NCBI RefSeq assembly: GCF_001936255.1
Contig: NZ_CP013704.1
Location: 124,001-188,000, forward strand
Length of the DNA: 64,000 bases
Reading direction: 5' to 3'
Source of the DNA: Borrelia anserina Es
GTDB lineage: Bacteria; Spirochaetota; Spirochaetia; Borreliales; Borreliaceae
Part shown: positions 1 through 9,365 of the stretch, one piece after another
Numbering within the stretch: position 1 is the stretch's first letter
How the letters are laid out: each line of letters starts with the position of its first letter
Position numbers and translations under genes: made by a program
Notes under the pieces: model-generated
Seen by the model: only the letters and a program-made list of their open reading frames with translations
What the model was told of the DNA's origin: nothing
Databases searched by the model: none

Positions 1-225
1 CAAAAAATCAACACCATTAAATTCAATATCATTTTTTGATATAAGCTCCAAAATTTTATTTTCACTAAGTAAATCATATTCGTTTAAAGTAAACCTTTGA
101 GCAATTAAAGTTATTATTCTATACAAATAACCGGAACTAATAAACTTAAAACCCAAACGCATTCCTAACGCTTTCGCAACCGAACTTTTCCCCGAAGCTG
201 AAGGACCATCAATTGCTATTATCAT
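1..225 (-). CDS. cmk: Cytidylate kinase, N-terminal 75 residues (cut by window edge)
   Basis: CMP/dCMP kinase, cytoplasmic nucleotide metabolism. Only the amino-terminal 75 codons lie in the window; the gene continues past the left edge. The visible protein begins MIIAIDGPSASGKSSVAKAL, with the P-loop at residues 7-15 (GPSASGKSS), which is the cytidylate kinase pattern. It is followed by the expected ISSGYLYR segment that enters the CMP-binding domain. The ATG at 225-223 overlaps the stop codon of the upstream pseudouridine synthase gene by one base (TAATG), so it is probably translationally coupled as the last visible member of the operon that starts near 6.5 kb. Confidence 0.9.
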   Translation of the reverse strand, partial: MIIAIDGPSASGKSSVAKALGMRLGFKFISSGYLYRIITLIAQRFTLNEYDLLSENKILELISKNDIEFNGVDFL

Positions 226-968
226 TAACACTTCCCCGAAATCTGTGCCTTAAGCCTATTAATTTTAGCTAAAGATACAATTCTAATTTGTCCCTCTTTT
301 AAACTGTCCAATTTAATATTACCTATTCTGATTCTGTGAATTCTCTTTAAAAAAATATTATTACTTAAAAAAACTTTCCGGATTTCCCTATTTTTACCTT
401 CCGTTAAGATCAACTTAACAGAACTATCACTAAGCATCACATAAGATTTTAACTTAAAAACTTCTCTTCCTATTTTTATTCCATGCTTAAAATTAATAAG
501 CAAATCCTCAGTAATAGTCTTTTTTGCGTCAACAATATACTCCTTTTCAACCTCACTTTTTGGATGAATAATACTATTTGCAAACTGACCATCATTAGTA
601 AAAAGCAAAAGACCAGAACTTTTAAAATCAAGCCTACCAATCGAAAATAAACGTTCTTTAAACAAAGGCTGAACTAAAGAGACCGCCAATTTTCTCCCTT
701 CTGGATCAAAATTGGAACACAAATAATTTTTAGGCTTATGAAGAGCAATATAAACCTTACTTTTAACTTTAAAATCCCTAAAAACAAATACTTGCCTTTT
801 ATACTCTACTCTATCGCATAAGAAAACCTTATCCCCAAGCTTTGCAAAATTACCATTTATTTTGACAAGATTTTTTCTTATAAGATCTTCACAAAATCTC
901 CTAGAACCTACACCTCTATCTGCTAAAAAAACATGAACTCTAATCCCTCTGCTGTTTATATTCGTCAA
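225..968 (-). CDS. Ribosomal large-subunit pseudouridine synthase (RsuA/RluB family)
   Basis: Isomerises a uridine to pseudouridine in rRNA, acting on ribosome precursors in the cytoplasm. The 247 residues show an N-terminal S4 RNA-binding domain (about 8-60: VFLADRGVGSRR, DLIRKNLVKING) followed by the catalytic domain. The family motif is SIGRLDFKSSGLLLFTNDG, with the catalytic aspartate at about residue 114. The later conserved strands EKEYIVD and EGKNREIRKVF are present. The start overlaps the end of scpA by 29 bp, and the stop overlaps the cmk start. The exact target uridine (RluB- or RluE/RsuA-like) cannot be read from the sequence. Confidence 0.88.
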   Translation of the reverse strand: MTNINSRGIRVHVFLADRGVGSRRFCEDLIRKNLVKINGNFAKLGDKVFLCDRVEYKRQVFVFRDFKVKSKVYIALHKPKNYLCSNFDPEGRKLAVSLVQPLFKERLFSIGRLDFKSSGLLLFTNDGQFANSIIHPKSEVEKEYIVDAKKTITEDLLINFKHGIKIGREVFKLKSYVMLSDSSVKLILTEGKNREIRKVFLSNNIFLKRIHRIRIGNIKLDSLKEGQIRIVSLAKINRLKAQISGKC

Positions 969-1704
969 TACTCTTTCCTTTTCTTAAAACCAACTCATCA
1001 TTTACATAAACTAAATCTATAATATTTGACATTTGATATTCAAGGACCACCAAAAAGTAACAGAATCTCTCAAAAAAGTAAAACTCATCATTGCAATTCA
1101 ATAAAAATTCAAAAATAAAATTATCTTCCTTTGTCAAAAGCGCAATAATCCTTGCTTTTTTATCCAAAATTTTAGCATCATATGTACCTAAAACATTGGA
1201 CCTAAATTTATTACTACATAGCATATTATCATGCTTTTTAACTACCCTTTTCGCTCTGGTTTTACTCCTAGTCTTATTAATATCAACCTTATAACTCTGA
1301 ACATTACCCACATTTTCCAAAAAAACACCATTTTCTCTACAAAAAGAAGATTTCAGTACATTTATATGTAAATTCTGAGTTGTAGCTTTGGACTCTGCAC
1401 ATTTTTCACTGAAATTTATTAATTTCTTAACTATCTCCCTTTCAATCAACTTTTTATCTTTTAATTTTATTGGATAAAGAATTTGCGTCTTTAAATAAAG
1501 CAGACTGGTTGAAAAAGAATAAAATTTAATTAATTCTTTAACATCCATCTCAATACTCTCAGAAAATACCAAAAAATCTTCTATTATTTTACTTAAATTA
1601 AAAGTCTTTAAAATCTCTCTTCTATTTCTCACATAATCAAAAAAAAATTTCATTCCTCCTTTAAAATCATTACAAACAATCAAATAATCATCTAAACTTA
1701 CCAT
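940..1704 (-). CDS. scpA: Segregation and condensation protein A (ScpA)
   Basis: Kleisin subunit that bridges the SMC heads in chromosome condensation and segregation. The 254-residue protein is divergent. Its N-terminal part (DFKGGMKFFFDYVRNRR, then SFSTSLLYLKTQILYP at about 65-80) matches the ScpA pattern FEGPLDLLL...LIxxKSxxLLP in spacing. A C-terminal winged-helix-like stretch (FERFCYFLVVLEY...LVYVNDELVLRKG) follows the lysine-rich linker. Its ATG directly abuts the recA stop codon. No scpB neighbour is present, so the identification rests on the N-terminal pattern and on the operon position known for spirochaetes. Confidence 0.75.
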   Translation of the reverse strand: MVSLDDYLIVCNDFKGGMKFFFDYVRNRREILKTFNLSKIIEDFLVFSESIEMDVKELIKFYSFSTSLLYLKTQILYPIKLKDKKLIEREIVKKLINFSEKCAESKATTQNLHINVLKSSFCRENGVFLENVGNVQSYKVDINKTRSKTRAKRVVKKHDNMLCSNKFRSNVLGTYDAKILDKKARIIALLTKEDNFIFEFLLNCNDEFYFFERFCYFLVVLEYQMSNIIDLVYVNDELVLRKGKSIDEYKQQRD

Positions 1705-2793
1705 TTATTCTTTATCCTGCTTAGCATTCGTACCAACTTTAAGAGAATCTGGATTAAATCCTTCAAAAATTATCTTTCTAAGTTGACGCTCAAGATCATA
1801 AGTAAGCTCTTTTTCTCTAACAAGATAATTAATAGCATTCTCTCTACCTTGACCTAACTTATCATTTCCTATAGAATACCAAGAACCTGTCTTCTGTACC
1901 AAATTATACTTAATAGCAGCATCCAATATACTAGCTTCACGTGAAATACCTTTACCGAAATAAATCACAAGCTCTACTTTACGAAAAGGAGGCGCTACTT
2001 TATTTTTTACAACCTTAACTCTTATCTTATTACCAACAATGTCATCCGAAGAAGTACCCGTTACCTGATCAATTTTCCTAACTTCAAGACGAAGTGAAGA
2101 ATAAAACTTCAAAGCATTTCCTCCGGTAGTAGTCTCAGGATTACCAAACATTACACCTATTTTCATTCTTATTTGATTAATAAACATGATACAAGTATTA
2201 GATTTTGAAAGTATGCCAGTAATCTTCCTCAAAGCTTTACTCATTAACCTTGCTTGAAGCCCAATCTGCGAATCACCCATCTCGCCATCAATCTCTGCTT
2301 GTGGCGTCAAAGCCGCAACAGAATCAATAATAATTAAATCAATTCCACCACTTCTAATTAAATATTCAGCAATCTCAAGAGCTTGTTCCCCTGTATCAGG
2401 TTGACTAAGCCAAAGCTCATCAACATTAACACCTAGAGCTCTTGCATAAACAGGATCAAGAGCGTGTTCAGCATCAATAAAAGCTGCTATTCCACCATTT
2501 TTCTGAACTTCAGCAATCGCTTGAAGAGTTAAAGTAGTTTTACCAGAAGACTCAGGACCAAAAATTTCTATTATTCTTCCCTTCGGATATCCCCCAATAC
2601 CAATTGCCTCATCAAGCAAAATAGAACCACTCGATATACTCTCTATACCCTTACCTACAGGAGACTCTCCCATTTTAATAAGACTTCCTTTACCAAAATC
2701 CTTTTCTATCTGAACCCTAGCAAGTTCAACGGCCTTCTCTCTACTTAATCTATCATCTAAAGAAATCTCTACTTTATCTTTTAATTTTGACAT
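1705..2793 (-). CDS. recA: Recombinase RecA
   Basis: DNA-dependent ATPase that forms filaments on single-stranded DNA and drives homologous recombination and repair. Walker A is [10 protein letters not shown], Walker B region [10 protein letters not shown], the L1/L2 region contains [20 protein letters not shown], and the C-terminal domain is complete. I chose the ATG at 2793 (MSKLKDK, 362 residues): it lies 1 bp past the greA stop and has a GAAAGAG ribosome site 5 nt upstream. An upstream in-frame ATG at 2808 would add five residues and overlap greA. It sits in the same operon as greA and scpA. I see no LexA-type operator, consistent with the lack of a classical SOS response in Borrelia. Confidence 0.96.
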   Translation of the reverse strand: MSKLKDKVEISLDDRLSREKAVELARVQIEKDFGKGSLIKMGESPVGKGIESISSGSILLDEAIGIGGYPKGRIIEIFGPESSGKTTLTLQAIAEVQKNGGIAAFIDAEHALDPVYARALGVNVDELWLSQPDTGEQALEIAEYLIRSGGIDLIIIDSVAALTPQAEIDGEMGDSQIGLQARLMSKALRKITGILSKSNTCIMFINQIRMKIGVMFGNPETTTGGNALKFYSSLRLEVRKIDQVTGTSSDDIVGNKIRVKVVKNKVAPPFRKVELVIYFGKGISREASILDAAIKYNLVQKTGSWYSIGNDKLGQGRENAINYLVREKELTYDLERQLRKIIFEGFNPDSLKVGTNAKQDKE

Positions 2794-2794
2794 T

Positions 2795-5506
2795 TCACTC
2801 TTTCTCATTAATCTTGGCAGATTCTATCTTTTTAACATAATATTGAAAATGAGTATCATTGATCACAAAATCAAGCTCATCACCTTCTTTTGCATCCAAT
2901 AAATTCTCTCCAAAAGGAGATTTATAAGATATAATACCTTCATCAGGGTTTGATTCCCAAGGTCCAAATATCAAATAAGATTCTTCACTATCTGTAATCT
3001 TATTAATCATAGTAACTTTTGTTCCAAACCCAACAACAGAACTTTGAAGTTCTTTAGTATCAACAACTTTTGCAATATCTATCTCCAACATAAGAGCATT
3101 TAACCTCTTTGTTAAGAATTGCTGTCGTTCCTTTGCAGAATGATATTCTGCATTTTCTTTTAAATCACCAAGCTCACGGGCTTTACCAATTTCTTTAGAA
3201 TTCTCTGGTATTTCTACATCTTTTAAGTACTGCAACTCTTTTTGCTTTTTACTAAGAGAACTTAAAATAGTTAAAAATCCTATTTCAACTTTATCCCCCG
3301 AGAATTGCATCTTTTCATCTTCAAATTCAATATTACTAAACACAGTTCTTATTGAAGTTTTAATGTGCAAAAGATCCTTTGGAGGAAAATCTCTTATATA
3401 AAAACAAGTCATATATATCCTTTTAGCAAGCTCTTCATCCATGACCTTACTTAAAACGATACTAAGATATTCATCCTTTATTAGAAGATTAATCACCATT
3501 TTATAAATTCTTTTATTAGCAACAGAATTATTTTTATTATTAATCTTAATAACACTATCTGTTAAAATCTTAATCACATTTACCAACAACTCTGAATCAG
3601 AATAATCTAAACTAAGTGAATAAGAAGTATAATGCTTTAAAATCCAAATATAAGCATCCCTATAGACTTTATAATTCTTTATAATATAATTAAAAAGTTG
3701 TTCAGTTTCTTTTATATCTTCTTTATAAAGAGAATCGATCAACTTCTTGTTAACATAACAAGGAAAAAGCTGCTTATAATAAGCAACCCAATCAACCAAC
3801 TCTTCCTTAATTAAGGATACCAACTCTTTTTTAATCTCTGCATTCAAGATTGAAGCAAAAAGATCAACTATATTCTTGGAATATTCCTTAAAGAGAACCT
3901 CCAAATTAATATCTTTTTCAAGATTAATCTTAAAAGCAACTCCAATCTCAGAGTTTTTTAAAGCTTTAAGTATCACATAAGAACTGATAACATAATGATC
4001 GATCTTTGTAAAATTATTAACATAAATCAAAAAATAATTAAGCATTTCTTCTTCAACATGTAAATCCCTCTCAACACCACTAGTGGTACAATAGTGCATA
4101 AAAATTTCATATCTTTTATAAAAGTCCTTTTCTACTTTAAATTTATCATAAATTTTTTCATTAAAGTTGGAAGCTCTTTCATTATATATATAATAATCAA
4201 CTTTTTCAGATGCCATAACAAAATGGGGATTATCTTTTAGAATTTGCTTAGCTTTTATACTCCAAGAATTCCATGTACTCTGAGACATTAAACTTGGGAC
4301 AAGTTCTCTTTTTATTCCTTTAAGATCAATTGACTTATAGCTCTTAATAATTATCTTTAAGGCCCATTCAACATCTCTCTTCAGATTTTCTACAAGCTCC
4401 TCTTTTGGCTTAATTGCTTTTAAAACTCGAATATCATCCTTTTCAAGAGGAGTTAAAGCAGACATAGCCATATCAAAACTAATAAAATGCCCCCGCTTAG
4501 AAACAAAATCAACCACAATACCTTGTTCATTTACATCTTTCACTATTCCTACAAACCAGGTTTGATGATATACAAAATTACCTTTAGCAAAAAATAAATA
4601 TTTCTCAAAGTCAGAATAAACATCAAAAAAATTTTTGTCAAGATTCTCAATGTCAGATTTTTCAAGATACTCCTCAATATTTTTAACATCCTTATATTTT
4701 TCCCTCAAGAAAAGAACTAAATTTTCTCTTGCTTTCTGGTTTTTATTATCAAGCTTTAAAATGCCCTTCAAAATTTCTATTGTTTCATCGATATTTCCGC
4801 TCAAAGAATAATGTTCATATAAATCCTCATAAAGAACAACAACCTTTTTAAAGCCAAGTTCTTTCTCAACTTTCTGCAGTATAAGAAGAAAAGAATCAAA
4901 ATCATCAGAGACATACTTGATCAACTTAGACCATATCTCTCTAATACCTGACATTTGTTTTTTATCAATAAAACGGTAAATAGCTTTTCTAAAAAAATAT
5001 ATTGATTTCTGTAAATCAATATTCTCATAATGCGTAGCAAGTTGCCTTACAAATACAGTATCATCAACATCAGCTTCAACAATGCGCATCCAAATAGCTG
5101 GAAGCTTATCATTCTCATTATTCTGCGCATATATCTTTGCAAGCGTATAAAGTGCATGCTTATTTTCAGAAGTTAAAAGCATCTTGTTACATATATGCTC
5201 AACAAGAGACCACTTCAAGTTCTGAGAAAATAAGTCTACAACTGTAAGTAAACTCATATCATTAAGCGGCCGCCTACTATATATAAGCATGCCTGAAATA
5301 TAAAGACCAGCAATACTCTTCTTTATGTCTTTTAAATGCTTACCACAAATATCCAAAGCCTCTTCTGTTAAATTTTCAGAAATTATACTACCTATTAACT
5401 CATCCAATTCCTTTATCTTAGCAAGAGAATAATTATTAACAACTATCCTTGTCCATTTATCCTCTTGCAAGATATTATCTAATCTTTCCATAGTAATATT
5501 AGACAT
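2795..5506 (-). CDS. greA: Transcription elongation factor GreA with a very long N-terminal extension
   Basis: Rescues backtracked RNA polymerase by stimulating transcript cleavage. Only the last 160 or so of 903 residues are GreA. The coiled-coil tip [20 protein letters not shown] carries the acidic catalytic pair (D and E of DLKENAEY), and the FKBP-like C-terminal domain follows (TKVTMINKI...[23 protein letters not shown]). The preceding ~740 residues are helical and TPR/HEAT-like (for example the [23 protein letters not shown] region), with a small beta-rich insert near 310-360. Ordinary GreA is about 160 residues. The large form is known from Borrelia and other spirochaetes. It is in one operon with the upstream TPR gene (35-bp gap). 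Confidence 0.92.
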   Translation of the reverse strand: MSNITMERLDNILQEDKWTRIVVNNYSLAKIKELDELIGSIISENLTEEALDICGKHLKDIKKSIAGLYISGMLIYSRRPLNDMSLLTVVDLFSQNLKWSLVEHICNKMLLTSENKHALYTLAKIYAQNNENDKLPAIWMRIVEADVDDTVFVRQLATHYENIDLQKSIYFFRKAIYRFIDKKQMSGIREIWSKLIKYVSDDFDSFLLILQKVEKELGFKKVVVLYEDLYEHYSLSGNIDETIEILKGILKLDNKNQKARENLVLFLREKYKDVKNIEEYLEKSDIENLDKNFFDVYSDFEKYLFFAKGNFVYHQTWFVGIVKDVNEQGIVVDFVSKRGHFISFDMAMSALTPLEKDDIRVLKAIKPKEELVENLKRDVEWALKIIIKSYKSIDLKGIKRELVPSLMSQSTWNSWSIKAKQILKDNPHFVMASEKVDYYIYNERASNFNEKIYDKFKVEKDFYKRYEIFMHYCTTSGVERDLHVEEEMLNYFLIYVNNFTKIDHYVISSYVILKALKNSEIGVAFKINLEKDINLEVLFKEYSKNIVDLFASILNAEIKKELVSLIKEELVDWVAYYKQLFPCYVNKKLIDSLYKEDIKETEQLFNYIIKNYKVYRDAYIWILKHYTSYSLSLDYSDSELLVNVIKILTDSVIKINNKNNSVANKRIYKMVINLLIKDEYLSIVLSKVMDEELAKRIYMTCFYIRDFPPKDLLHIKTSIRTVFSNIEFEDEKMQFSGDKVEIGFLTILSSLSKKQKELQYLKDVEIPENSKEIGKARELGDLKENAEYHSAKERQQFLTKRLNALMLEIDIAKVVDTKELQSSVVGFGTKVTMINKITDSEESYLIFGPWESNPDEGIISYKSPFGENLLDAKEGDELDFVINDTHFQYYVKKIESAKINEKE

Positions 5507-5541
5507 TCAACTCTCCTAATATCAATTTTATTAAAATCAAT

Positions 5542-6486
5542 CTAATTAACATATTGCTGATATATTCCTATATCTATTTCTTTAATATAAGATAAAATTT
5601 CATCAATTCGAACACGATCTTCTTTTATCCTTACATAATGATCAATAAGCCAAAAATACTTATTAATAAGTCTTGGAAGCAATATGCTCTCATTGATTGA
5701 CCTATAAGATTTCTCCTTAAGCTCATTACGCAAACTATAAACAGATTGCTTTAAATGACCAAGCTCAATAGGCCTTAATTCTCTTTTTATATTAAAAACA
5801 CCATTGAGTGCCCCATAAACAGGTATCCACTCTTTAACAAGAGTATCGGAAATATTCCTGTCACTCTTAATAGCTTCTATCAACTTAAGTATCATCTCAG
5901 ATTCAAGAGCATCTATATCTATCCTTTGGGGATTAATAAAAAAAGCCTCTCTAAATAATACCTTAGCCTCCTTAATCTCATCAATAAGGGCATAAGAATC
6001 GGCAAGCTCAGCAACTACATCTGCATTGTCTTTTGCATCTCCTAATATCCGCAAAAAAACAGCTATAGCTCTATCATAATTCCCCACTCCCTTGTAAGAC
6101 TTAGCAATTTTTACTAAAATATCTAAATTTTCTGGTTGTAATTTATATATATTTTTATATATATCTAAACATAACTGAAATACAAAATACTTAATCGAAT
6201 TACGACCTTGTATAAAATCAAAATTCATCTTTTTTAAATATCTTCTAGCAAAATTATTCCATTCTCTTACTAAAAATTCAGCTTTCTCATAATCTTTATC
6301 TATCCGATCAAGACTCTCAATTTGACCATTCCAATATACAGAGCTTTTTAGAGCCGTCAAAATCTCAATATTATCAAAATCAAGAGAATGTGCTTCTTCT
6401 GATTTCATTAAAGCTACCTTAAAATCACCCTTCCTGAAGCTTAAATAAATGTCCTTGATTAATTCCGCGATTTTTTCTGATGACAC
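5542..6486 (-). CDS. TPR-repeat protein of unknown function
   Basis: No specific function recognised. About 314 residues, soluble, helical, with TPR-like repeats. The clearest are at NLDILVKIAKSYKGVGNYDRA and the following DNADVVAELADSYALIDEIKE segment. I chose a GTG start at 6486 (SSEKIAELIKD), which is preceded by GGTGGG. The longer frame from TTG at 6522 lacks a ribosome site and would start only about 8 nt from the predicted transcription start. It is the first gene of the operon greA-recA-scpA-rluB-cmk. Its position beside greA, whose extension is also repeat-helical, suggests but does not show a shared role. Confidence 0.75.
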   Translation of the reverse strand: MSSEKIAELIKDIYLSFRKGDFKVALMKSEEAHSLDFDNIEILTALKSSVYWNGQIESLDRIDKDYEKAEFLVREWNNFARRYLKKMNFDFIQGRNSIKYFVFQLCLDIYKNIYKLQPENLDILVKIAKSYKGVGNYDRAIAVFLRILGDAKDNADVVAELADSYALIDEIKEAKVLFREAFFINPQRIDIDALESEMILKLIEAIKSDRNISDTLVKEWIPVYGALNGVFNIKRELRPIELGHLKQSVYSLRNELKEKSYRSINESILLPRLINKYFWLIDHYVRIKEDRVRIDEILSYIKEIDIGIYQQYVN

Positions 6487-6535
6487 ATTCCCACCACTTT
6501 TAAAAATATGTATAAATCCCAAACGAGCTTATATA

Positions 6536-6563
6536 ATTATAACATTAATAAATTTTTAGTCAA
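6536..6563 (-). promoter_or_regulatory. Sigma70-type promoter for the TPR-greA-recA-scpA operon
   Basis: Reading the minus strand, TTGACT (6563-6558) is followed after 16 bp by a consensus TATAAT (6541-6536). Transcription would begin near 6529, giving a leader of about 43 nt to the GTG start at 6486. The hexamers are close to consensus and lie in a divergent intergenic region. This is one of the best promoter matches in the window. Confidence 0.7.
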
Positions 6564-6660
6564 ACCAACCTTTTTAAAACAAAAAATAATATTCTATTTC
6601 TTATTTTTTTAAGATAATATTTATATATAAAACAATAATCATGAGGGTAACTTCAAATTT

Positions 6661-7806
6661 ATGGAAATAGAACCTAATAAGCTTATAAATAAATCTATTC
6701 GCTATTATAACTCTCACAGATACTCAGATGTAGTAAAACTTCTAGAAAAGGAAATTTTTTTTTATAAGAATTACTATTTCTATCATTATATTCTAGGAAT
6801 GTCTTATCTTCGAATGGGAAACCTAGGAAATGCTCAGACATATCTAAAAAAAGCTTATACTCTAAATCCAACAGAACCAGATGTCAAACAATCAATCGCA
6901 ATATTATTTGCAGCTCAAAACAAAGAAGATAAGGCCATACAGATATGGCTTAAAATGATAGAAGAAAATCAAGAAATAAAACGATCAGAACTTTCCCTAG
7001 AAACCATTCGAAAAAATCCTATCCAAGGAGCTCTATTCTTAAATAGAAACAAAATATATGATAAGATATTCCCAGAAATTAAAGTCAAAACAGGAAAAAA
7101 TTTATCTAAACTAATAAAAATATTATTAACATTAGCAATTCTTTCATTCTTATTGATATCAACATTTTTACTTATACATTCCAAAGAAACAATTAAGGTA
7201 ACATCAAACAACTCTCAAGCAAAAGAAAAAAAAGCTATTAACAACATAGCAGCATACATTGACGATATTAAAATAAATAACAAAGAAAAGATTGAAAACC
7301 ATGAGGGACAATTCGTATTTATACTCACTGGAACTGAAATCAAAAATTCATTTCAAAAAATAAAAACCTACCTGAAAAAAGGCAAAGACAATTTTGCAAG
7401 GATTGAAATAAATAAGATATTAAATTCAAATGCATCAGAATCAATTAAACTTAAAGCTAAAAATCTTGCAAGTTTCATCTCAAGGCCAGACTTTCTCACA
7501 TTCAACGATCATATAATCTTAAAAGAAATTAAAAAAAATCCACTAATATATTCAAATGTATATGTCAAATGGGAAGGCATTGTAAATAACATCGAAAAGA
7601 AAAATAACATAGCCTGCTTTGACTTTTATGTAGGATATAACAAAAATTCTCTTGAAGGCATAATAACAACAAAAACGACTTTTGACATTGATATTAACTT
7701 TAAAGATTGCGTTGAAATATTAGGACAAATAGAATATGACTATGACAAAAATATACTAACTCTAAATGCAATCACAATCCGAAAAATAGAAAAACAAAAG
7801 AACTAA
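6661..7806 (+). CDS. TPR membrane protein of unknown function
   Basis: 381 residues with two N-terminal TPR units (about 40-107, YLRMGNLGNAQTYLKKAYTL), one membrane segment at about 152-173 (LIKILLTLAILSFLLISTFLL) and a C-terminal domain predicted to face the periplasm. Domain order suggests a cytoplasmic TPR part. The ribosome site GAGGG lies 13 nt upstream of the ATG, unusually far. A nine-codon reading frame beginning ATGAGG at 6641 overlaps the start in another frame. The gene is divergent from the greA operon and converges on hisS. Plus-strand Lys/Asn/Ile-rich codon use marks it as a lagging-strand gene. Confidence 0.75.
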   Translation: MEIEPNKLINKSIRYYNSHRYSDVVKLLEKEIFFYKNYYFYHYILGMSYLRMGNLGNAQTYLKKAYTLNPTEPDVKQSIAILFAAQNKEDKAIQIWLKMIEENQEIKRSELSLETIRKNPIQGALFLNRNKIYDKIFPEIKVKTGKNLSKLIKILLTLAILSFLLISTFLLIHSKETIKVTSNNSQAKEKKAINNIAAYIDDIKINNKEKIENHEGQFVFILTGTEIKNSFQKIKTYLKKGKDNFARIEINKILNSNASESIKLKAKNLASFISRPDFLTFNDHIILKEIKKNPLIYSNVYVKWEGIVNNIEKKNNIACFDFYVGYNKNSLEGIITTKTTFDIDINFKDCVEILGQIEYDYDKNILTLNAITIRKIEKQKN

Positions 7807-7848
7807 CATTCGCTAAGAAAGCAAATCTACTGACAATCAAGCTTCAAG

Positions 7849-9219
7849 TTAAAAAGGTGTATATAAAAATTTGTCATTACCCTTAATAAATTTGATAGCC
7901 TCATCAAAAGATAATAACAATTCCTCCTTTTTAGTCAGGTCCCTTACCTTCAATTTGTCCTCTCTATATTCCTCCTGACCTACAAAAATCAAAAATCTTA
8001 TAGATTTATCAAGAGCATATTCTATTTGAGTTTTAATATTTTTACCATCTTTACTCTTAGGATATACCTCACAAGCAATGTTACTTACCTTGGAATAATC
8101 ATGTCTCCTAAATTTATCTGCAAGCTTATAATAATAATCTTGTAAATTATCATCTATATTGACAATTAATACTCTAGAACTAGCTTTAACCACAAACAAT
8201 TTAACATAATTAAATTTTTCAATTTCAATTATATCCCGAATCCTATCAATACCAAAAGATCCCCCTACTCCTGAAACTTTCTGCAAAGAGCTAGAAAATA
8301 AGGATAATAAATTATCATATCTCCCACCACTACAAATACTCCCCATATTAATGCCCATCATCTCAGCCTCAAATACAAGTCCGGTATAATAATCAAGTCC
8401 ACGAACTACCTTAAGATTAAAATTAAAAGCATCTTGAATCCCTAATGTACCCAGATGTACAAAAATATCTCCAATTCTCTTAATAGCATCATTATGTCCC
8501 AAGATACCTTTTAAGGCCTCCAATTTATCCCAAAAAGTTCCTTCTAAATTGATAAATGCCAATATTAACTCAACATGTTCTTCGCTTAATTGTGAAAGCA
8601 AATTTTCTCTTACACTTTCAATGCCTATTTTATCTAATTTATCTATATTTCTCAAAATAAAAATGGCTTTATCCTTTAATCCCAACTGATCAATATAAGC
8701 ATTCAATATACCAATATGAGAAAAATGAATAACAAACTTTCTATTAATACCTTCTATAAAATTTAAAAAAATCTCTTCAAGTCCACGATATACAATAGAC
8801 AAAATCTCAGCATCACTACGAAAAGTATCCTCACCTACTATATCAAAATCAAATTGCATAAACTCTCTATACCTACCCCTCTGAGTATTCTCTCCCCTAA
8901 ATACTTTTCCTAGCTGAGATCTTCTAAAAGGAAATTTAAGCTTAGACCTATTAGTAGCCATAAATCTTGCAAAAGGAACCGTTAAATCAAAACGCATAGA
9001 AATATCTCTATCTCCATTATCATTAAACCGATAAATCTGTTTCTCTACATCGTCCCCACCTTTTCTGAAAAGAAATTCAGAATACTCAAGGATAGGAGTA
9101 TCTATCAAATCAAAATTATACGAAAAAAGAACACTATATATCTGTTTTATAACATGGGTACGAATTAACGCTTCTTTTGGTAAATAATCCCTAAAACCTT
9201 TTAAAGTTTTAATATCCAC
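7849..9219 (-). CDS. hisS: Histidyl-tRNA synthetase
   Basis: Class II aminoacyl-tRNA synthetase charging tRNA-His. Motif 1 is near the N-terminus (GFRDYLP then DTPILEY), motif 2 is FRRSQLGKVFRGENTQRGRYREF, and the HisRS-specific RGLDYYTGLVFEAE and GGRYDNLLSLF are present. Motif 3 is GVGGSFGIDR. The anticodon-binding domain follows. The frame is open back to TTG 9228, but the GTG at 9219 (DIKTLKGFRDYLP, 456 residues) has AGAGG at a workable distance of 10 nt and matches the family length. It converges on the TPR membrane gene and is monocistronic or followed by nothing on this strand until the greA operon. Confidence 0.95.
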   Translation of the reverse strand: MDIKTLKGFRDYLPKEALIRTHVIKQIYSVLFSYNFDLIDTPILEYSEFLFRKGGDDVEKQIYRFNDNGDRDISMRFDLTVPFARFMATNRSKLKFPFRRSQLGKVFRGENTQRGRYREFMQFDFDIVGEDTFRSDAEILSIVYRGLEEIFLNFIEGINRKFVIHFSHIGILNAYIDQLGLKDKAIFILRNIDKLDKIGIESVRENLLSQLSEEHVELILAFINLEGTFWDKLEALKGILGHNDAIKRIGDIFVHLGTLGIQDAFNFNLKVVRGLDYYTGLVFEAEMMGINMGSICSGGRYDNLLSLFSSSLQKVSGVGGSFGIDRIRDIIEIEKFNYVKLFVVKASSRVLIVNIDDNLQDYYYKLADKFRRHDYSKVSNIACEVYPKSKDGKNIKTQIEYALDKSIRFLIFVGQEEYREDKLKVRDLTKKEELLLSFDEAIKFIKGNDKFLYTPF

Positions 9220-9365
9220 TATATTCAAACCTCTATTAATTTCAAATTTAATCTTTTCATAATATAATATTATAAATATGAGAAAAAATTAATAATCAAA
9301 TACTAATATTAAAATCCTTAACTATCAAATTTCTAATATAATGTAAGGAGTATATAAAATACTTA

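Noticed and set aside
1091..1294. 67-codon plus-strand frame inside scpA
   Set aside because: It is a shadow frame opposite a gene with family motifs and has low-complexity Leu/Ser content.
6487..6522. TTG start for the TPR gene
   Set aside because: It lies about 8 nt from the predicted transcription start and has no ribosome site, while the GTG at 6486 does.
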